From Xanthobacter autotrophicus (lineage in GTDB: Bacteria > Pseudomonadota > Alphaproteobacteria > Rhizobiales > Xanthobacteraceae), in NCBI RefSeq assembly GCF_005871085.1, contig NZ_VAUP01000037.1, forward strand, positions 282,105-346,104: a stretch of DNA of 64,000 nucleotides, read 5' to 3'. The translations under genes and the position numbers were made by a program. The notes beneath the pieces are model-generated. The model was not told the origin of the DNA, did no database searches, and worked only from the letters and a program-made list of their open reading frames with translations. Position 1 is the first letter of the stretch, and each line of letters opens with the position of its first letter. Below are positions 9,075-19,801 of this stretch, in pieces.

Positions 9075-9896
9075 TCAGGCCATGATGGAGAGGCCGCCGT
9101 CCACATAGACGGTCATGCCGGTCAGCCGCCGCGCGAAGGGGGTGGCGAGGAAGGCCGTGGTGAGGCCCACGTCGTCGATGTCCACCAGTTCCCCGATGGG
9201 CGCGCGCTGGGTCGCCTCGGACAGGAGCACGTCGAAATCCTTCAGGCCCGAGGCGGCGCGGGTCTTCAGCGGGCCGGGCGAGACGGCATGGACACGGATG
9301 TCCTTTTGGCCGAGTTCGTAGGCAAGATAGCGCACCGTGCTTTCCAGCGCCGCCTTCACCGGTCCCATGAGATTGTAGTTGGGCACCACCTTTTCGGCGC
9401 CGTGATAGCTCATGGCCATGAGCGTGCCGCCACCCGTCATCAGCGGTTCGGCGAGCTTCGCCATGCGGATGAAGGAGTGGCAGGAAATGTCCATGGCCAC
9501 CTTGAACCCCTCCGCCGAGGAATCCACCAGCCGGCCCTGAAGGTCATCCTTGGGCGCGAAGGCAATGGAATGCAGCGCGATGTCGAGGCCGCCCCACTCC
9601 TTCCCGATGCGGGCGAAGACGGCTTCCAGCTCCCCCTCCCGGCTCACGTCGCAGGGGGCGAAGATGCTGGCGCCCAACTCCTGCGCCAGCGGCTCCACAT
9701 GGGGCCGCGCCTTCTCGTTGAGGTATGTGATCGCCAGCTCCGCGCCGAGCCGGCGGAACACCCGGGCGCAGCCATAGGCGATGGAATGCTCGTTGGCGAT
9801 GCCCAGCACCAGGGCCTTGCGGCCCTTCAGCGCCGCTCCCAGCAGGTCCCAGTCCGGCTGCGACATGGAACCCGTCGTCGTCTCCTGCGCGCTCAT
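9075..9896 (-). CDS. fabI: Enoyl-[acyl-carrier-protein] reductase (NADH), FabI type
   Basis: The product (273 residues) is a short-chain-dehydrogenase-fold enoyl-ACP reductase, the last reductive step of fatty acid elongation in the cytoplasm. The FabI-specific cofactor motif GIANEHSIAYG (residues 32-42) and the Tyr-x6-Lys catalytic pair (Y174, K181 in YNLMGPVK) are present, as is SPGPLKTRAASG further on. The ATG overlaps the stop of the DUF3141 gene as ATGA, so it is the fourth member of the pta-ackA-DUF3141-fabI unit. Its place in this cluster suggests an additional FabI rather than the main housekeeping copy; Sinorhizobium meliloti has a comparable fabI2 beside pta and ackA. A methionine at residue 11 is a possible alternative start, but the overlap favours the first. 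Confidence 0.93.
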   Translation of the reverse strand: MSAQETTTGSMSQPDWDLLGAALKGRKALVLGIANEHSIAYGCARVFRRLGAELAITYLNEKARPHVEPLAQELGASIFAPCDVSREGELEAVFARIGKEWGGLDIALHSIAFAPKDDLQGRLVDSSAEGFKVAMDISCHSFIRMAKLAEPLMTGGGTLMAMSYHGAEKVVPNYNLMGPVKAALESTVRYLAYELGQKDIRVHAVSPGPLKTRAASGLKDFDVLLSEATQRAPIGELVDIDDVGLTTAFLATPFARRLTGMTVYVDGGLSIMA

Positions 9897-12178
9897 ACGG
9901 CCTGCCCTGCGTAGGAAGGAAAAGGAATGACCTGACCCTCGGCGCCCTGCCGCGCCGGGCCCTCGGCCAGCACGCGCTTCACATCGGCGACCACGTCGTT
10001 CACATCCGGCCCGAAGGCGATGTTCGCAAGCAGCCGGTCGAGCAACGTCAGCAGGTGGGCACGCGCCTCGGGCGTGGGAAGCAGCGCCGGAAGCGTGGCG
10101 AGGGCCTCGTCGGGCGCATGCTCGACGATGATGGACTGCCGCCGGATGATCGCCTGCCCGTCGTCGGCCGGCAGCGCGAGGAGGCCCACCTCCTGCCCCA
10201 CCAGCTCGCGGATCTGCTTCAGGATGGAGAGCCTCTGCTGGCCGCCGCCGCGCTTCTGGGCCAGCAGCGCCACGCGCACCGCCGCATCGGTGAAGCCGCC
10301 CTCGCGCAGGTTGGCAAGGGCGGACGCCACCTCAACCGGCGGCTGCTCCACGATGGCGGGCGTCGTCGGCGCCGTGAGGTCGGGGTCCAGCATGGCGAGG
10401 GTGCCGTAGAGGCGGAAGAATTCCGTCTCCACGGTGGCGTCGCGCAGTTGCCGGTAGAGGTCGAAGCCGGCGGTGATGGCGGTGGCCAGGAAATGCTCGG
10501 CGGCCACGTGCGGGCCGTCCTCGTTGCGCGGGGTGCGCTGGCCACGGGCAAATTCGGCGAAGGGCGCCAGGGCCGCGAGCAACGGATTGAGGTCGGAGAG
10601 GCCCCAGCGTGCCGCCCGCAGTGGATGCACCGCCCGCAGCACCCGCCCCATCTCCGGCGTCACCACCGCCGAGAGAACGGGATGCACGAAAGTCTCATAG
10701 GCCCGCGCGTTGACCTGCGAGACATTCGCCACCACCTCGAACGGGATCTCGTCGTTCCGGCTGTATTTCTGCAGCAGGTCGAGGTCTTCCACCCGGCGCT
10801 CGGTGAGCGTCACGTCGTATTTCACCTCGCCGCCGGAATGATCCTCCTCGATGGTCATGCCATAGAGGCCCGGCGCCAGCGCCTCCACATAGTCGATGAG
10901 GTCGACGATCTGCGCATGCTCGCGCTTGGCCACCGCACCCGAGACGAAGATGCCCAGATGGCCGACGCTTTCGTGCATCAGGCCTACCACCACCTGCCCG
11001 GCACTCTTGAGGGCCTGCGTGGTGGGATAGAGGTCGGCGACCCAGTTGATGGCCTGCTGCGGCGGGGTGATGTTGTCGCCCAGCGAGGCGAAGATGATGA
11101 TGGGCGAGCGCACCGCCTTCAGGTCGAAGGACTTGCCCGGCGCCCATTCCGCCTTGCCGGCGGCAAGCTTGTTGCCGACGAACAGATTCTCGACGATCCA
11201 CTTGATCTCTTCCCGGTTCATCAGGAAGTAGCCGCCCCACCAGCGCTCGAATTCCAGGAAGCGCGCCGGCTCGGTGTCGATGCGGGAATAGAGGGTGTAA
11301 TACTTGCCGAAATAGGTGTTGGCCGGGTTCAGATACTCGAAATTGTCCACCAGATAGGCGCCGTCGAAGACCCCGCCACCGAGGTCCGCGGCCAGCGAGG
11401 CCGTCCACGCGCCGCCGAGCACGCCGCCGGCGTAGCGCATGGGGTTCTCGGCGTCGTTGCCGGCCCAGTAGGACATGGGCGCGCCGTTCACCACGATGGG
11501 ACCCACATTGTCGGGATCCAGCGCCGCCACCAGCATGGCGGCCCAGCCACCCTGGCAATTGCCCATCACCACCGGCTTGTCGCAGGTGGGATGGCGCTCG
11601 CGCACGATGCGCACGAACTCGGCCTCCGCCAGCGAAACGTCCGCCAGCGTCTGCCCCGGCACCGGCTCAGGGAAGAAGATGACCATGTAGACCGCGTGCC
11701 CGGCCTTCAGCGCGAAGCCGACTTCCGAATCCGCCTTGAAGCCGCCGATGCCAGGCCCATGGCCGGCGCGCGGATCGATGATCAGGAACGGCCGCTTGTC
11801 GGGATCGAGCGTCACCCCCTCGGGGGGCAGAATGCGCACCAGGGCGTAGTTGGCGGGGCGCGCGAAGCTGCGCGCATCGGCGATCGTCTCATAGTCGAAG
11901 GCGAGCAGCGGTGGCTTGCCGGCCTTCTCGTGGGCGATCCAGTTGTTGCCGCGCTGGCGCATGGTGTCCCAGAAGATGAGGGAGCGCTGGGCCGCATCGA
12001 ACGTGTAGGAGACCGTGTCGCGCCAAGCGGAAACGGGATCCTGGGGCCGGCCGGCGGCCGCAAACGCGCTTGCCGCGCCCCGCATGGCGGCGCCATAGGC
12101 CGAGACCGCCTCGCCGAGGCGCAGGCGGTAGATCTCCGCCACCCGGCCGTACACTTTCATCATGTCCAACGGGTCCAT
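9893..12178 (-). CDS. DUF3141 protein, PHA-synthase-like alpha/beta hydrolase
   Basis: This 761-residue protein has a polyhydroxyalkanoate-synthase-like alpha/beta-hydrolase core. The nucleophile elbow reads GNCQGG with a cysteine (Cys208), as in PhaC, followed by an Asp in SLGDNITPP and a His in SVGHLGIF, which together make a plausible Cys-Asp-His triad. The C-terminal 300 residues are helical and unlike PhaC. The start is the ATG at 12178, preceded by GAAGGAGA seven bases upstream; the longer open frame has no such site. It sits between ackA and fabI and overlaps fabI by four bases. The family is widespread in alphaproteobacteria as DUF3141. A role in acyl transfer or polymer/ester metabolism is inference; no substrate is known to me. 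Confidence 0.85.
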   Translation of the reverse strand: MDPLDMMKVYGRVAEIYRLRLGEAVSAYGAAMRGAASAFAAAGRPQDPVSAWRDTVSYTFDAAQRSLIFWDTMRQRGNNWIAHEKAGKPPLLAFDYETIADARSFARPANYALVRILPPEGVTLDPDKRPFLIIDPRAGHGPGIGGFKADSEVGFALKAGHAVYMVIFFPEPVPGQTLADVSLAEAEFVRIVRERHPTCDKPVVMGNCQGGWAAMLVAALDPDNVGPIVVNGAPMSYWAGNDAENPMRYAGGVLGGAWTASLAADLGGGVFDGAYLVDNFEYLNPANTYFGKYYTLYSRIDTEPARFLEFERWWGGYFLMNREEIKWIVENLFVGNKLAAGKAEWAPGKSFDLKAVRSPIIIFASLGDNITPPQQAINWVADLYPTTQALKSAGQVVVGLMHESVGHLGIFVSGAVAKREHAQIVDLIDYVEALAPGLYGMTIEEDHSGGEVKYDVTLTERRVEDLDLLQKYSRNDEIPFEVVANVSQVNARAYETFVHPVLSAVVTPEMGRVLRAVHPLRAARWGLSDLNPLLAALAPFAEFARGQRTPRNEDGPHVAAEHFLATAITAGFDLYRQLRDATVETEFFRLYGTLAMLDPDLTAPTTPAIVEQPPVEVASALANLREGGFTDAAVRVALLAQKRGGGQQRLSILKQIRELVGQEVGLLALPADDGQAIIRRQSIIVEHAPDEALATLPALLPTPEARAHLLTLLDRLLANIAFGPDVNDVVADVKRVLAEGPARQGAEGQVIPFPSYAGQAV

Positions 12179-12249
12179 GTGCGTCTCCTTCGAGAGCCGC
12201 CGCGTTTCATGAAACCACGAAGCGGCTTCAGGCCTTGGGCTTAAGCCGC

Positions 12250-13461
12250 TCAGATCTGGCCGGCATCCTGCCGGCTCTCCGCCAGCACCGCGCGCATCTC
12301 GCGCACGATGGTCCATTCCTCGTCAGTGGGGATCACATAGGCCTGCGGGCCGCTGCCCCTGGTGATGCGGGTCGCGCCGGAGCGGTTGGCTTCCGGGTCC
12401 AGCTCGAAGCCGGCCCAGCGGGCGGCCTCGATCACCTCGGCGCGGGTGGCGGCATCGTTCTCGCCGATACCGGCGGTGAAGACGAGGGCGTCGAGGCCGC
12501 CCAGCGCCGCCACCAGCGAGCCGAACTCCCGATTGATGCGATAGATGAACAGGTCGATGGCCCGCTGCGCGCTCGGCTCCGCCTCCGCCTTCTCGCGCAG
12601 TTCGCGCATGTCGTTGGAGATGCCGGAGACGCCGAGCAGGCCGCATTTGGTATAGAGGAAATGCTCGGCCTCCAGCGCGCTCATGCCCAGTTCGCGTTGG
12701 AGATAGAACACCACTCCCGCATCGATGGTACCGCAGCGTGTGCCCATCACCAGCCCATCCAGGGCGGAAAAGCCCATGGTGGTGGCGATGCTCTTCGATG
12801 CCAGCAGGGCACCAAGGCTCGCGCCCGAGCCGAGGTGCGCCGCCACCACCCTGCCGTGGACGAGGCGCTCGTCCACGTGCGGAAACTGGGTGGCGAGATA
12901 GGCATAGGACAGGCCGTGGAAGCCGTAGCGCTTCACCCCCGCGTCGGTGAGGGACTGCGGGATGGCGAAGGCCTGGGCGATCTCCGGCTGGGTGCGGTGG
13001 AAGGCGGTGTCGAAGGCCGCCACCTGCGGCAGGCCCGGCACCCGCCGCGCGATGATGCGGATGGGCTCCAGGCTGCGCGGCTGGTGCAGCGGCGCCAGCG
13101 GGGAGAACTTGTCCAGCTCGGCGATGATCTCCGGCGTCAGCCGCACCGCGTGAGTATAGTTGGGTCCGCCATGCACCACGCGATGGCCCACGGCGGCGAG
13201 CTGGTGGCCGCCGCGATGGGCGGCAAGCCAATCGGAGAGATAGGCCAGCGCCTCCTCGAAGCCGAAAGCGGCATTTTGAAGCCAGCGCTCCTCGCCCACC
13301 ACTTCGCCCTCATGGTCCTTCACCCGGAAGCGCGGATCGGTGCCAAGGCCCTCGAACAGGCCGCGATAGAGGCGATTGGGCACATCCGCCCCGTCGTCCA
13401 CGAACACCTGGAACTTGAGGCTGGAGGAGCCGGCATTCAGGACAAGCTGCACCTTCGCCAT
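12250..13461 (-). CDS. ackA: Acetate kinase
   Basis: The 403-residue product interconverts acetyl phosphate plus ADP with acetate plus ATP. The phosphate-binding start LNAGSSSLKF (residues 8-17), HRVVHGG, FDTAFHRT, the glycine-rich GSGASLGAL segment and FTAGIGEN near the C-terminus are all typical. The ATG follows the pta stop after two bases (TGAGCATG), with GGAGG inside the end of pta as ribosome-binding site, so the pair is coupled. Together with Pta it forms the acetyl-CoA/acetyl-phosphate/acetate route. Family is certain; propionate or butyrate use is possible in this group of kinases. Confidence 0.95.
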   Translation of the reverse strand: MAKVQLVLNAGSSSLKFQVFVDDGADVPNRLYRGLFEGLGTDPRFRVKDHEGEVVGEERWLQNAAFGFEEALAYLSDWLAAHRGGHQLAAVGHRVVHGGPNYTHAVRLTPEIIAELDKFSPLAPLHQPRSLEPIRIIARRVPGLPQVAAFDTAFHRTQPEIAQAFAIPQSLTDAGVKRYGFHGLSYAYLATQFPHVDERLVHGRVVAAHLGSGASLGALLASKSIATTMGFSALDGLVMGTRCGTIDAGVVFYLQRELGMSALEAEHFLYTKCGLLGVSGISNDMRELREKAEAEPSAQRAIDLFIYRINREFGSLVAALGGLDALVFTAGIGENDAATRAEVIEAARWAGFELDPEANRSGATRITRGSGPQAYVIPTDEEWTIVREMRAVLAESRQDAGQI

Positions 13462-13463
13462 GC

Positions 13464-14447
13464 TCAGACCTCCACCGCCTTGGCGATCGCGCGCTGCGCC
13501 TCGGCCAGCAGAGCCGCCACGGCGCACGAGGCGAGCCGCGTGGTCTTGGAATCCGCCCGGCTGGTGAGGATGATGGGCACCCGCGCCCCGAGCACGATCC
13601 CGGCGGCATCGGCGCCGGCCAGGAAGGTGAGGCTTTTCGCCAGCATGTTGCCGGCCTCAAGGTCCGGCACCACCAGAATGTTGGCCCGCCCCGCCACCGG
13701 GGAGGTGATGTGCTTGATGGCCGCCGAGCCGAGGTCGATGGCGTTGTCGAGGGCCAGCGGCCCATCCACGATCCCGCCGGTGATCTGGCCGCGATCAGCC
13801 ATCTTGCACAGGGCCGCCGCCTCGATGGTGGAGGGCACGTTGGGGTTCACCGTCTCCATGGCCGAGAGCACGGCGACGCGCGCCTCCTCGAACTTCATCG
13901 CATGGGCAAGGTCGATGGCGTTCTGGACGATATGGCTCTTGTCTTCCAGCGAGGGGGAGATGTTGATGGCCGCATCCGTGATGATCAAGGCATCCGGGTG
14001 ACTGGGCACATCCATCACGAAGCAATGACTGATGCGCCGCGCGGTACGCAGGCCGGTATCGCGGGCCACCACCGCGCCCATCAGTTCGTCGGTGTGGAGG
14101 CTGCCCTTCATCAGGGCGTCGGCCTCACCGCAGCGTACCAGTTCCACCGCCTTGGCGGCGGCATCGTGGCTGTGGGCGGCGTTCACCTGCCGCACAGCGG
14201 AAATGTCCAGCTTGGCAGCGCTCGCGGCCGCCGCGATCTTCCCCGGCGGGCCGACCAGGATGGGCTCGATGAGGCCAAGCTCGGCCGCCTCCAGCGCCGC
14301 GCCGAGGGAGGCCTCATCGCACGGATGAACGACTGCCACCCTCAGCCGAGGCAAGGCCTGCGCGGCAGCGATGAGGCGATCATACTTCTCGTGACGCGGC
14401 GCCTGGGCGTGAGGAATGGACGGCTCTAGGGCGATGGAGGCCGGCAT
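13464..14447 (-). CDS. pta: Phosphate acetyltransferase (Pta/Ptb family)
   Basis: The 327-residue product belongs to the phosphate acetyl/butyryltransferase family, which converts acyl-CoA and phosphate to acyl phosphate and CoA. Diagnostic stretches are DALMKGSLHT, ITDAAINISP, SAMETVNPN and DGPLALDNAI. Its length matches the stand-alone catalytic domain; related rhizobial proteins often carry an additional MaoC-like hydratase domain that is absent here. The ATG at 14447 has GGGAGA nine bases upstream; a TTG codon directly precedes it. It leads the pta-ackA-DUF3141-fabI unit and is followed after two bases by ackA. Acetyl versus butyryl preference cannot be told from sequence alone. Confidence 0.92.
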   Translation of the reverse strand: MPASIALEPSIPHAQAPRHEKYDRLIAAAQALPRLRVAVVHPCDEASLGAALEAAELGLIEPILVGPPGKIAAAASAAKLDISAVRQVNAAHSHDAAAKAVELVRCGEADALMKGSLHTDELMGAVVARDTGLRTARRISHCFVMDVPSHPDALIITDAAINISPSLEDKSHIVQNAIDLAHAMKFEEARVAVLSAMETVNPNVPSTIEAAALCKMADRGQITGGIVDGPLALDNAIDLGSAAIKHITSPVAGRANILVVPDLEAGNMLAKSLTFLAGADAAGIVLGARVPIILTSRADSKTTRLASCAVAALLAEAQRAIAKAVEV

Positions 14448-14552
14448 CAAGATTTCTCCCTGTCGTCCCGCCTGGCCGGTACACGATCGTCCTCTCCCCG
14501 GCGATCCAAAGCGCGACAGGTGGAGGAAAATTCACGACCGGGTCAGGTTCAA

Positions 14553-14587
14553 GCCGAATTGAGCCCGAGGCTATGCCCAATTCAGGC
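14553..14587. promoter_or_regulatory. Imperfect inverted repeat upstream of pta
   Basis: GCCGAATTGAGCCC (14553-14566) and GCCCAATTCAGGC (14575-14587) form an inverted repeat with few mismatches, about 105 bases upstream of the pta start. It is AT-richer than its surroundings and lies in the only spacer before the operon. It may be an operator for the acetate cluster or the end structure of the sulP transcript, but no T-run follows. A complete phosphate (Pho) box was not found, only single GTGTCAT-like half sites near 14599-14605. Confidence 0.35.
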
Positions 14588-14621
14588 TCTCGTCTTCCAT
14601 GACACAAATCAATCATGGATT

Positions 14622-16340
14622 TTATGACGCTTTGGTATCGTCTTCTTCGTCTGGATCGGACTGGTCCGTATCCACTGCCGCCAGCGCCTTCACGGCATGG
14701 CGCAAGGTGGGATGGATGACGATACCATCGGGATTGAAGCCGTGGGTTACCATCCAGTTGCGCCACTCGGTCTGCCGGCCGGCTCCGACGAGCGCAATGC
14801 CGCGCTGGCCCAGGATCTCCGATACCTCCTTCAGGGTGAACAGGCCGGTCACATCCGTCTCCGTCACCGGCAACAGATCGAGAATGACAGCCTTCGGCGC
14901 CCCCTCTTCCGCAGTGGTGGCCGCCAGAAGCGTGTGACGAAAATGGCCGGCATTGAAGAAGACGAGCGGACCGTTGAAGCGGAAAATGACGAGACCATGG
15001 GGGGCCGTCGCGTTCTGGTGCCGCGACAAAGCGTGGAAGCCCGGCATGCCGGCCACCCGGCCGAGGATTTCCACCCGGGGCCGCGCGCTCATGCGCAGGA
15101 ACCGCAGCAGCGCCAGCACCACGGCCACCAGGATGCCCTGGGTCGCCCCCAGCACCACCACCCCCAGCGTGGCGAGAATGGAGATGGCCGCCTCTGCCCG
15201 GTCGGCGCGGGCGATGAGGCGCAGGGTGGCAAGGTCCACCAGCGAGAGGCCCGCCATCACCAGCACCGCACCCAGCGCCGCCACCGGCACGTAGCGCAGC
15301 GGCGCGGTGAGGAACATAAGCACCAGCGCCACCGCGAGGGCCGCGAACAACGCCGCAGCGTGGGTGCGGCCACCGGCAGCATCGGACATGGCGGTGCGCG
15401 AATCCGCGCCACTGATGGCGAAGCCATAGGTGAGGGCCGAAACCACGTTGGCGGCCCCGAGGGCGGCGAAGTCCTTGTCCGGATCCACTTCGTAGCCGTT
15501 CTTCGAGGCGAAGGAGCGGGACGTGAGCATCATGCTGGTGAAGCTCACCAAAGCGAGACCGCCGGCAGCGGGCACGAGCGCGGCCAGCGCGTCGGGATCA
15601 AGCCGCACCAGCATGATTCCCGGAAGCCCCGCCGGCACCACGCCCAGCGTCTTCACCCCCTCGAGGTCGAGGCCCAGCAGGAATACCGCCAGCGCCGCGC
15701 CGGCCATGGCCAGCACCGCCGCAGGAAAGGCCGGCAGCAGCCGCCCGCTCACGATCATGAGGCCGAACGCGCCGAGTGCCAGCAGCAGGGTGGGCGGATG
15801 GGTCTCGCCGAGACGCAGGATGAGATTGAAGGTTGCATGCAGGACATGGCCGCCCGTGCCCTCGATCCGCGTGATCTTGGCGAGCTGGCCCAGCACGATG
15901 GTGATGGCGATGCCGTTCAGGAAGCCGATGAGGATGGGCTTGGACAGGAAATCAGCCAGCACGCCGAGGCGCAGGAACCTTGCCAGGATGCAGATGATGC
16001 CGGTCAGCAGCGCCAGTTCCGCCGAGAGCGTCGCATAGGCCGCCCCGTCTCCCGCTGCCAGCGGCGCCACGGCGGAGGCTATGACGGCGCAGGTGGCGGC
16101 ATCGGGCCCCAGCACCAGCTGGCGGGACGAGCCGAAGATGGCATAGGCCACAAGGGGGAAGACGCAGGAATAAAGCCCGACCTCCGGCCGGAAGCCGGCA
16201 AGCTCGGCATAGGCGATGCCCACCGGGATCGCCACTGCCGCCACCGCGAGGCCGGCCCTGAGGTCGGCGCCGAGATCCACCCGTCGATAGGCGAGGAGGG
16301 CGGAAAGCCCGGGTGCCCAGCGCTTCAGGGCTTCACGCAC
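14622..16340 (-). CDS. SulP-family anion transporter with STAS domain
   Basis: This 572-residue inner-membrane protein has the SulP layout: about 10-14 membrane segments (residues 25-410) and a C-terminal cytoplasmic STAS domain (about 435-550). The family signature near the N-terminus (AVAIPVGIAYAELAG) and GPDAATCAVIAS are clear. Members carry sulfate, bicarbonate or dicarboxylates, and the substrate cannot be assigned here. The start is a GTG at 16340 with GAGGAG seven bases upstream. The stop is about 175 bases upstream of the pta start, on the same strand. Confidence 0.88.
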   Translation of the reverse strand: MREALKRWAPGLSALLAYRRVDLGADLRAGLAVAAVAIPVGIAYAELAGFRPEVGLYSCVFPLVAYAIFGSSRQLVLGPDAATCAVIASAVAPLAAGDGAAYATLSAELALLTGIICILARFLRLGVLADFLSKPILIGFLNGIAITIVLGQLAKITRIEGTGGHVLHATFNLILRLGETHPPTLLLALGAFGLMIVSGRLLPAFPAAVLAMAGAALAVFLLGLDLEGVKTLGVVPAGLPGIMLVRLDPDALAALVPAAGGLALVSFTSMMLTSRSFASKNGYEVDPDKDFAALGAANVVSALTYGFAISGADSRTAMSDAAGGRTHAAALFAALAVALVLMFLTAPLRYVPVAALGAVLVMAGLSLVDLATLRLIARADRAEAAISILATLGVVVLGATQGILVAVVLALLRFLRMSARPRVEILGRVAGMPGFHALSRHQNATAPHGLVIFRFNGPLVFFNAGHFRHTLLAATTAEEGAPKAVILDLLPVTETDVTGLFTLKEVSEILGQRGIALVGAGRQTEWRNWMVTHGFNPDGIVIHPTLRHAVKALAAVDTDQSDPDEEDDTKAS

Positions 16341-16815
16341 GATCCCGCTCCTCGCCTCGCCATGCCGCGCGGACGCTCCGGGATTCGGGGCGGCATAGGC
16401 GCGCGAATGTTAAATCAGGAAGGGCGAGGCAGATAGCCGGCTTGGTGCAGCTCCAAAGGAGCGCCCCGCGCTGGCGCGCGGGGCATGAGGCAAACTTGGA
16501 GGAAAATCCCGGCCGAGCCGCGTGCGGGGAAAGCGGCCCGGCCGACGCCGCCCGGAAGGTCTCGTGCAGCGCGGGATCATCATTCGTCAGGCTGCAGGTC
16601 GCCGCATCCCCCAAACTGAGGACAGCGCAGATTTCCGCCGCAACCGCCAGACGCGCACGCCGAGAGCACCTTTGCGCAGGCACCCGCCGGGAAGGGACCA
16701 ACTCGCCCGGCGTCCCGGTTCGAGATTTGAGCCGGTGTCGTTATGGTGGGGCATCCGGACCGATCCGGCTCCGAGGCAGCAGCCAAATGACTGAAGTCCC
16801 CATGATCGACGCGCG
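16341..16815. other. Intergenic region between sulP and the VanZ-like gene
   Basis: This 475-bp spacer separates two divergent genes and so should hold both promoters. The clearest structure is an inverted repeat GCCCCGCG (16463-16470) and CGCGGGGC (16477-16484) with a six-base loop and no T-run. Open frames in it have no family features. I see no RNA gene. Confidence 0.5.
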
Positions 16816-17217
16816 ATGACCACAGCCGCCCCGGCCTTGCGCACCCTCCTGCGCCACAGGAATCGCCTCCTGACGGGGCTCGCCGGGCTGCTGTGGCTGG
16901 TGATCGTCATTTTGTCCCTGCTGCCGGGAAGCGAGAGGCCGCACACCGGCTATTCCGGCAACCTTGAGCATTTTATCGCCTATCTGGGCACGGCAGCGGT
17001 GACCGCCTTCGCCTTTCCGGCGGCATCCCTCTTTCGTCTCGCCCTGCCCTTCTGCCTGGCCTCCGGGCTGTTCGAGCTTGCCCAGATCGCCATTCCAGGG
17101 CGCTCGCCGGGGGTCGACAACTGGATGGCGAGCAGTCTTGGCGCCCTCGCCGGGATCATCGCTGTGCGCACCGTGGCCCGGCCTCTCCTGATGCGCTGCC
17201 TCGGCCGCACACCCTGA
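16816..17217 (+). CDS. VanZ-like membrane protein
   Basis: The 133-residue protein has four hydrophobic segments and the VanZ-family pattern: LSLLPG after the first helix, a conserved HFIAY at the start of the second, and a GRSPGVDNWMASSLGA loop. VanZ of enterococci affects teicoplanin resistance, but most bacterial homologues have unknown functions. No resistance genes are nearby. The ATG at 16816 has no strong ribosome-binding site. It is a single-gene unit convergent with mmsA. Confidence 0.8.
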   Translation: MTTAAPALRTLLRHRNRLLTGLAGLLWLVIVILSLLPGSERPHTGYSGNLEHFIAYLGTAAVTAFAFPAASLFRLALPFCLASGLFELAQIAIPGRSPGVDNWMASSLGALAGIIAVRTVARPLLMRCLGRTP

Positions 17218-17263
17218 CCAGCGGAGCGGAGGGGCCGCCCCCGCGCGGCCCCTCCCTGCCCGC

Positions 17264-18793
<1,530 letters not shown>

Positions 18794-18845
18794 GGTTTGG
18801 GCCTCTTGAAGCGGCAGGAAGGTGCCCCGTCTTCCCACTTCAAAA

Positions 18846-18874
18846 GATGATCATCAATGCTATCATTCGAGCAT
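18846..18874. promoter_or_regulatory. Candidate LysR operator between mmsA and its regulator
   Basis: The divergent spacer contains the palindrome GATGATCATC (18846-18855) and, next to it, ATGCT (18857-18861) with AGCAT (18870-18874) eight bases apart. Short inverted repeats in AT-rich divergent spacers are where LysR proteins usually bind. The assignment to the adjacent regulator is inference from position. Confidence 0.45.
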
Positions 18875-18895
18875 CTGTTGTGCGGAATTTGAAGT

Positions 18896-19801
18896 ATGGA
18901 TTGGGACCATCTGCGCGTCTTCCTTGCCGTGGCGCGGCAGGGGCAGCTTCTGGCGGCGTCGCGGCGGCTGGGGCTCAACCATGCCACCGTGGCCCGCCGG
19001 CTCGATGCGCTGGAAGAGGCCCTCGGCGCCCCATTGTTCGATCGCCGCCCCGCCGGCTGCGTACCCACCGACGCTGGAGAACGGCTACTACCGGCGGCCG
19101 AGCGGGTGGAAGCGGAGATGCTGGGCATCGCCGAGAGCTTCCGCGACGCGGCAGCCGATGTCTCCGGCACCGTGCGCATCGGCGCGCCGGATGGGCTCGG
19201 CAACTACTTCCTCGCCGCGGAGCTGGGGGCGCTGGCTGCCCTTTATCCGGACCTCGTGGTGGAGCTGGTGCCGCTGCCGCGCACCTTCTCTTTGTCGCGG
19301 CGGGAGGCGGACCTGGCCATCGTACTCGACCGGCCCACGGAAGGCCGGCTGCTGGTCTCCCGGCTGATCGACTACACGCTCTCGGTCTATGCCGCCCGCG
19401 CCTATCTGGAGCGCCACGGCACTCCGGCGAGCGTGGAAGACCTCGCCGGCCACGTTGTGGTGACGGGGGTGGAGGACCTCGCCTATGCCTCGGCGCTGGA
19501 TTATTCCGGCGTGCTGGAAAAGTACGGGCGCAGCCGGTTTCGCTGCGCCAGCGTCATGGGCCAGATGGAGGCGGTGCGGGCGGGGGCCGGCATCGGCGTG
19601 CTGCACGATTTCGCCGCCGGCCGGCATCTGGAGGCGCAAGGCCCGGATGCGCTGGTGCGGATCCTGCCCGGCATCGGCTTTCGCCGCTCCTATTTCCTCC
19701 TCGCCCATCCCGACACCGCGCAGGTGCGGCGCATCACGGTGCTGCGGGATGTTCTCACCCAGCGCTTCCGCGAGGCGCGCGCCCGCTTCATCGTCTCATG
19801 A
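18896..19801 (+). CDS. LysR-family transcriptional regulator (mmsA side)
   Basis: The 301-residue protein begins MDWDHLRVFLAV and has the LysR winged helix-turn-helix (residues about 3-62: ASRRLGLNHATVARRLDALE), followed by a periplasmic-binding-like effector domain starting GTVRIGAPDGLG. It is divergent from mmsA and likely controls it. It is clearly paralogous to the regulator at 19788-20681: both start MDWD-LR and share VRIGAP-GLG, ELV-LPR and AI-LDRP blocks. The two genes overlap tail to tail by 14 bases. Confidence 0.9.
   Translation: MDWDHLRVFLAVARQGQLLAASRRLGLNHATVARRLDALEEALGAPLFDRRPAGCVPTDAGERLLPAAERVEAEMLGIAESFRDAAADVSGTVRIGAPDGLGNYFLAAELGALAALYPDLVVELVPLPRTFSLSRREADLAIVLDRPTEGRLLVSRLIDYTLSVYAARAYLERHGTPASVEDLAGHVVVTGVEDLAYASALDYSGVLEKYGRSRFRCASVMGQMEAVRAGAGIGVLHDFAAGRHLEAQGPDALVRILPGIGFRRSYFLLAHPDTAQVRRITVLRDVLTQRFREARARFIVS

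Noticed and set aside
14588..14640. Possible Pho box upstream of pta
   Set aside because: Only single half-sites resembling CTGTCAT are present and they are not spaced 11 bases apart.
16463..16484. Hairpin GCCCCGCG/CGCGGGGC as a terminator
   Set aside because: No T-run follows on either strand and it lies between divergent genes, so termination is not supported.
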